A stretch of 64,000 bases of DNA from CAVXNP01 sp963763305. GTDB taxonomy: Bacteria; Pseudomonadota; Gammaproteobacteria; Xanthomonadales; Rhodanobacteraceae. Shown here one piece after another: positions 62,179-64,000 of this stretch; position 1 is the stretch's first letter; the number at the start of each line of letters is the position of its first letter. A model generated the notes under the pieces. That model was not told where the DNA came from. It made no database searches and saw nothing but the letters and a program-made list of their open reading frames with translations. A program made the translations under genes and the position numbers. Location of the stretch: contig CAVXNP010000001.1 in the NCBI GenBank assembly GCA_963763305.1, forward strand, positions 620,001 through 684,000. The letters are read 5' to 3'.

Positions 62179-62702
62179 GCTCCGGTGGTGGCTGGCGTGA
62201 CCATCCGGTCGCGCAGCGTTTGCTTGATGCGACCGAGCTTGGTCGCGACATTGGTCTGGCTGATGCCCAGGACATTGGCGATCTCCTGGTAGGAGCGGTC
62301 CTCCAGGTACAGCAGGACCAAGGCCCGGTTGAGCGGATCGAGTTGCGCGATGAACGCGTGCAGCATGGCCAGCCGCTCATCTTCCTCGGGGATTGGCTCA
62401 CCCCCGCCTATCGTCTCCAGATGGCGGAGATCCAGCGGCTCGACCCGCTCGGCGAGCGAGGCCTTTTCCCGCCGCAGCTGCGAAATCGCCACGTTCAAAG
62501 CGACCCGGTACATCCAGGTGGAGAACTTCGCGCGCTGCTCGTCATAGCTGCCGAACGCGCGCCAGAGCTGGGCACTGATCTCCTGCTCCAGGTCCTGCCG
62601 GTCCTCGGCGTCGCGGGCGTACACCGCCGCCACCTTGAACACGATCCTGCGATGCTCGTGCAGCAGTGCCTCGAAACGTTGCTGGTGTTTCCTGCCGGTC
62701 AT
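62175..62702 (-). CDS. ECF-type RNA polymerase sigma factor
   Basis: A 175-residue sigma-70 family protein: region 2 (EQEISAQLWRAFGSYDEQRAKFSTWMYRVALNVAISQLRRE) and region 4 (LDPLNRALVLLYLEDRSYQEIANVLGISQTNVATKLGRIKQTLRDR). Short N- and C-termini typical of ECF type. The target regulon is unknown. The start MTGRKHQQ is at 62702. Confidence 0.9.
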   Translation of the reverse strand: MTGRKHQQRFEALLHEHRRIVFKVAAVYARDAEDRQDLEQEISAQLWRAFGSYDEQRAKFSTWMYRVALNVAISQLRREKASLAERVEPLDLRHLETIGGGEPIPEEDERLAMLHAFIAQLDPLNRALVLLYLEDRSYQEIANVLGISQTNVATKLGRIKQTLRDRMVTPATTGA

Positions 62703-62803
62703 GGCCGTCCTTTTCCCCTGTCCTACCCATGATTCGCATGGCCGCAAAAAAAATCACAGCCGAGCCGACCTACAATGGCCCGATTCCTGTCCCCGGAGCC
62801 CGC

Positions 62804-63463
62804 ATGGCACCGCTGCGCGTCAAACGCTACCTGCTGACCGGCCTGCTCACCTTCATCCCGCTGTGGGTGACCTGGGCGGTGTTCAAGTTCGTGCTGGGCC
62901 TGCTGGCCGGCATCGGCGCGCCACTGGTCGCCGCGCTGCTGCAGGCCATGGCGGTGGTGGCGCCGCACACCGCCGCCACGCTGCGGATGGACTGGCTCGT
63001 CTCGACCCTGGCTCTGCTGCTCACCCTGCTGGCGCTGTACCTGCTCGGTGCGCTGGCGCACCGGGTGATCGGCCAGCGCCTGCTGGACGGGTTCGACGCG
63101 CTGCTGGCCCGGATTCCGCTGGTGCAGACCATCTATGGCGGCACAAAGAAGCTGATGGCCGTGCTGCAGAAGAAGCCGTCCGGCGTGCAGCGGGTGGTGC
63201 TGGTGGATTTCCCTCGCCGCGGCATGAAGGTGGTGGGCTTCGTGACCCGGGTGATGATCGAGGACGGCTCGGGCCGTGAGATGGCCGCGGTGTACATCCC
63301 CACCACGCCCAACCCCACCGGCGGTTACCTGGAAGTGGTGCCGCTGGACGAACTCACGCCCACCGACTGGACCATGGACCAGGCCATGGCCTTCATCATC
63401 TCCGGCGGCGCGGTGGCACCGGACACGCTGCCCGCCTCGCCGACGCTGCCGCCCGAAGCGTAG
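62804..63463 (+). CDS. DUF502 family membrane protein
   Basis: A 219-residue protein with two hydrophobic helices (KRYLLTGLLTFIPLWVTWAVFKFVLG and LALLLTLLALYLLGALAHRVIG), and the DUF502 core RIPLVQTIYGGTKKLMAVLQ and FVTRVMIEDGSGREMAAVYIPTTPNPTGGYLEVVP. Function unknown. The start at 62804 is favoured by a CGGAG site; extra upstream codons lack support. Confidence 0.88.
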   Translation: MAPLRVKRYLLTGLLTFIPLWVTWAVFKFVLGLLAGIGAPLVAALLQAMAVVAPHTAATLRMDWLVSTLALLLTLLALYLLGALAHRVIGQRLLDGFDALLARIPLVQTIYGGTKKLMAVLQKKPSGVQRVVLVDFPRRGMKVVGFVTRVMIEDGSGREMAAVYIPTTPNPTGGYLEVVPLDELTPTDWTMDQAMAFIISGGAVAPDTLPASPTLPPEA

Positions 63464-63575
63464 GCAACGGGCCGGACCCGCGGATGCGCGCGGCCCGGGC
63501 TTTGCGCCATGATGGCCGGTCCGGCGCCCGCGGGCGCTTCGCACCCGTGCGCCCGACCGACCGATGAGGACCTCC

Positions 63576-64000
63576 ATGCGCCGATGGCTTCCACTCGCCC
63601 TTTTCATGCTGGCCGCGCCGGCCGCCACTGCCCTGGCAGCCCAGCCCACCGACTGGACCACCCCGGCCGAAGCGAGCGGCTTCCGCACCAGCCCACACTA
63701 CGCCACCACCGTCGATTACCTGCGCCGACTGGCCGCCGCGGCGCCGCGCACGATCCGCGTGGAAACCTTCGGCACCAGCCCGCAGGGCCGGCCGATGACC
63801 GTGGTGATCGCCAGCAGCGACGGCACGTTTTCGCCAGCCGCCGCGCGTGCCGCGCACAAGCCGGTGGTGCTGGTGCAGGCGGGCATCCATCCGGGCGAGA
63901 TCGAGGGCAAGGACGCCGGCCTGATGCTGCTGCGCGACATCGCCATCAGGGGCAAGTGGCCGCACCTGCTCGACCACGTGGTGCTGGTGTACATCCCGGT
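63576..64000 (+). CDS. M14 family zinc carboxypeptidase, 5' part
   Basis: The partial gene runs past the window edge. The first 141 residues comprise a signal peptide (MRRWLPLALFMLAAPAATALA) and the start of an M14 peptidase domain: VETFGTSPQGRPM and QAGIHPGEIEGKDAG, which supplies the first two zinc ligands (His, Glu). The secreted product probably removes C-terminal amino acids or acts on peptidoglycan peptides. A GAGGA site precedes ATG 63576; an in-frame ATG at 63564 is an alternative start. Confidence 0.88.
   Translation, partial: MRRWLPLALFMLAAPAATALAAQPTDWTTPAEASGFRTSPHYATTVDYLRRLAAAAPRTIRVETFGTSPQGRPMTVVIASSDGTFSPAAARAAHKPVVLVQAGIHPGEIEGKDAGLMLLRDIAIRGKWPHLLDHVVLVYIP

Overview
The window is a high-GC, densely packed chromosomal segment from a gammaproteobacterium of the Xanthomonadales, most likely Rhodanobacteraceae or a close relative. 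This is inferred from gene order (efp-epmB-fimX, ffh-ypjD-radA-alr-dnaB-rplI-rpsR-rpsF, leuS-lptE-holA-nadD), the degenerate FimX, the Xanthomonadales-type palindromic repeats and the lack of priB between rpsF and rpsR. No tRNA, rRNA, CRISPR array, insertion sequence or prophage was found. It is core genome with small accessory insertions.

Layout. 0-4.1 kb (minus): ubiG, gph, a squalene/phytoene-synthase-family gene, YciI and mtaD. 4.4-8.3 kb: efp divergent from epmB, then fimX (type IV pilus/c-di-GMP). 8.6-12.2 kb (minus): ffh and the ribosome operon rpsP-rimM-trmD-rplS, with a cytochrome-c-assembly-type membrane gene divergent from ffh. 13.3-19.6 kb (minus): rpsF-rpsR-rplI, dnaB-alr, radA and an IscA-type Fe-S carrier. 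19.8-25.8 kb (plus): asnS, a MalM-like lipoprotein, then SDR / 2-aminomuconate-semialdehyde-dehydrogenase-like ALDH / beta carbonic anhydrase / RidA. 25.8-30.4 kb: hutG, gor, an NlpC/P60 lipoprotein and a BlaI-BlaR1 pair whose sensor carries a TonB-like C-terminus. 30.5-45.6 kb: SlyD-like FKBP, M4 protease, methyltransferase, rhlE, rimJ-like, fghA, deaD-like, TPR-sulfotransferase, DODA dioxygenase, ypfJ-like, MAPEG, CPBP protease, maf and a GNAT gene. 45.6-55.7 kb: the leuS-lptE-holA-nadD // rsfS-rlmH module, split by a 4 kb block encoding an ECF sigma factor, its NrsF-type membrane anti-sigma factor, DipZ and a Tat-exported MsrB. 55.8-64 kb: the pqiA-pqiA-pqiB-pqiC operon, a YbbN-like thioredoxin, a 149-bp tandem repeat array, a DUF4442 gene, an ECF sigma factor with a membrane partner, a DUF502 gene and the start of an M14 carboxypeptidase.

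The most system-like finding is the sigma/NrsF/DipZ/MsrB block. Its divergent intergenic region holds two copies of GTAACC-N15-CGAA, one pointing at the sigma gene and one at dipZ. This suggests a self-amplifying stress circuit that sends reducing power across the membrane to repair oxidised methionine in envelope proteins.

About 21 apparent single-base indels interrupt otherwise well-conserved genes (radA, alr, asnS, the ALDH, can, ridA, gor and a DODA dioxygenase). Nearly all lie between 13.3 and 27 kb. They are best read as sequence or assembly errors. These genes are annotated at full span with the breaks described.
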